From an uncultured Collinsella sp. (GTDB lineage: Bacteria; Actinomycetota; Coriobacteriia; Coriobacteriales; Coriobacteriaceae): a stretch of 13,453 nt of DNA. Both the position numbers and the translations under genes were made by a program. Shown here piece after piece: positions 12,314 to 13,453 of this stretch (position 1 is the stretch's first letter; each line of letters starts with the position of its first letter). Where the stretch lies: positions 1 through 13,453 of the forward strand of contig URRT01000039.1 of assembly GCA_900550355.1 (NCBI GenBank), in the 5' to 3' direction. The notes beneath the pieces are model-generated. The model worked only from the letters and a program-made list of their open reading frames with translations. It did no database searches and was not told the DNA's origin.

Positions 12314-13453
12314 CGCTCGAGCCGCGGTGCAATACGAGCCGGCAGTTTCGCCACAATACGAACGCCATCCTCAAGATATTCCTCGTGCAAAAGGGTCCCC
12401 TGCTCATGCACGACTGTGATGAGTGCACCTTCACGATATGGAATGTCGGCGGAAAGCAGCACATCGGTGGCGGCCGCCTCGCGAGCAATGCGATCGACGA
12501 GATCGTCGAGCCCCTCGCCCGTTTGGGCCGAGAACAGAACAGCTTCCGGATAACGACGACGGAAACTCAATCGATCAATGCTATCGAGAAGATCGATTTT
12601 ATTGAACACCGTAAGCGTCAAACGCTCGCCGGCGCCGATCTCATCAAGCACGCGGTCGACAGCCTCCAGCTGCCGCTCATAGTCCTCGTCAGACGCATCT
12701 ACGACTTTGAGAATTAGATCGGCACCCAACACCTCGGACAGCGTCGATTTAAAGGCATCGACCAGACCATGCGGCAGCTTTTGAATAAAGCCGACGGTAT
12801 CGGTAATCGTCATGCCGCGACCGCCGGGCAGGCGATACGAACGCGTCGTCGGGTCGAGCGTAGCAAACAGCTTGTCCTGCGAAAGTACCGTAGAGCCGGT
12901 CAGTCGATTGAGCAACGTCGATTTACCGGCATTGGTATAACCGGCTAACGCGACGCGAAATGCCGGTGACTCAATGCGGCTCTTGGACTGGACATCGCGA
13001 CGCTGTTCAACCTGCTTAAGCTCACGACGAAGCGCGGCAATCTTATTGCGAATCAAGCGACGGTCAACCTCGAGCTGGCTTTCACCCTGGCCAAAGCGGG
13101 AACCGATGCCGCCGCGCGTCTGCTCCTTGGCAAGATGGCTCCACATACCGCGCAGACGAGGCAACAGATATTGAAGCTGCGCCAGCTGTACCTGTAGGCG
13201 TCCCTCACGCGTCTGAGCATGCAGGCCAAAGATATCCAGGATCAGTGCTGTGCGATCGATAATCTTTACCGGCTCGCCCACGGCTTTCTCCAAATAGGAT
13301 TGCTGCGAGGGCGTCAGGTCGTCGTCAAAAATTACGACATCGGCATCCATACGATGCACCAGGCCGCACAGCTCTTCAACCTTACCGGAACCGATAAACG
13401 ATTTTGGATACGGCTTAACCAGACGCTGCGACAAACGCGCCACACACTGGGCG
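12298..13453 (-). CDS. hflX: GTPase HflX, partial (5' end outside window)
   Basis: Ribosome-associated GTPase that splits or rescues stalled 70S ribosomes under stress. The 385 visible codons begin inside the HflX N-terminal domain (QRLVKPYPKSFIGSGKVEEL, IDRTALILDIFGLHAQTREGRLQVQLAQL) and continue through the coiled region with GRGGIGSRFGQGE-like sequence (here TRGGIGSRFGQGESQLEVDRR). The GTPase domain has the P-loop GYTNAGKST (encoded 12942-12916), DTVGF (G3), NKID (G4) and SAQTGEG (G5). A GTG codon at 13443 is in frame but is internal: reading frame and family similarity extend past it to the right edge, so the true start lies outside. The C-terminal domain is complete and ends at TAG (12300-12298), overlapping the DUF1624 gene tail to tail. 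HflX also lies near lexA in mycobacteria (recalled). Confidence 0.96.
   Translation of the reverse strand, partial: AQCVARLSQRLVKPYPKSFIGSGKVEELCGLVHRMDADVVIFDDDLTPSQQSYLEKAVGEPVKIIDRTALILDIFGLHAQTREGRLQVQLAQLQYLLPRLRGMWSHLAKEQTRGGIGSRFGQGESQLEVDRRLIRNKIAALRRELKQVEQRRDVQSKSRIESPAFRVALAGYTNAGKSTLLNRLTGSTVLSQDKLFATLDPTTRSYRLPGGRGMTITDTVGFIQKLPHGLVDAFKSTLSEVLGADLILKVVDASDEDYERQLEAVDRVLDEIGAGERLTLTVFNKIDLLDSIDRLSFRRRYPEAVLFSAQTGEGLDDLVDRIAREAAATDVLLSADIPYREGALITVVHEQGTLLHEEYLEDGVRIVAKLPARIAPRLERYRTE

Noticed and set aside
13441..13443. GTG at 13443 as the hflX start
   Set aside because: The frame stays open to the window edge and HflX proteins have additional N-terminal sequence before this point; the codon is an internal Val.

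Overview
The window reads as a chromosomal segment of a Gram-positive actinobacterium, most likely a gut Coriobacteriia member (Collinsella-like). That placement is an inference. It rests on moderate-to-high GC, AGGAGG-type ribosome binding sites, and two gene neighbourhoods recalled from other Actinobacteria: a pgsA-type gene, a GarA/OdhI-type FHA protein and an FtsR-type MerR regulator in a row, and lexA divergent from a LysM protein gene followed by nrdR, with hflX close by. No tRNA, rRNA, CRISPR array or transposase gene was seen. Sixteen protein-coding genes are supported; two run off the window edges.

Layout. 1-579 (-): 3'-truncated ATPase of a lantibiotic-protection-type ABC transporter, GC-richer than the rest. 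580-967: gene-free, with a leader hairpin, two inverted repeats and the pgsA-type promoter. 968-4786 (+): CDP-alcohol phosphatidyltransferase, FHA protein, MerR/FtsR-type regulator, adenine phosphoribosyltransferase and a secreted NlpC/P60 hydrolase, closed by a terminator. 4863-6566: a DegV-family gene (+) and a DUF1836 regulator gene (-) converge on a bidirectional terminator; each is preceded by nearly the same palindrome. 6565-9014: trxB (-), with its own terminator, is divergent from a diacylglycerol-glycosyltransferase-type gene (+). 9015-9408: gene-free and dominated by two very long hairpins that share a loop sequence and lie in inverted orientation, with a third hairpin between them. 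9409-10804 (-): LysM protein, nrdR and dut in one row. 10861-10941: divergent promoter region with three LexA boxes spaced exactly 28 bp apart. 10965-12313 (+): lexA and a DUF1624 membrane acyltransferase overlapping as TAATG. 12298-13453 (-): hflX, open at the right edge and overlapping the acyltransferase gene by 16 bp.

How the parts work together. The right half is a DNA-damage and nucleotide-supply locus. LexA probably represses itself and a divergent unit encoding a membrane-anchored LysM protein (candidate SOS division inhibitor), NrdR (ribonucleotide reductase repressor) and dUTPase (dUTP removal). The left half is a growth and envelope cluster: phospholipid head-group synthesis, FHA signalling, an ftsZ-type activator, purine salvage and a peptidoglycan hydrolase.

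The observations most worth follow-up are non-coding: the inverted pair of long hairpins at 9028-9392, the shared palindrome linking the DegV and DUF1836 genes, a perfect 12-bp stem enclosing the nrdR start codon, and the regular triple LexA-box array.
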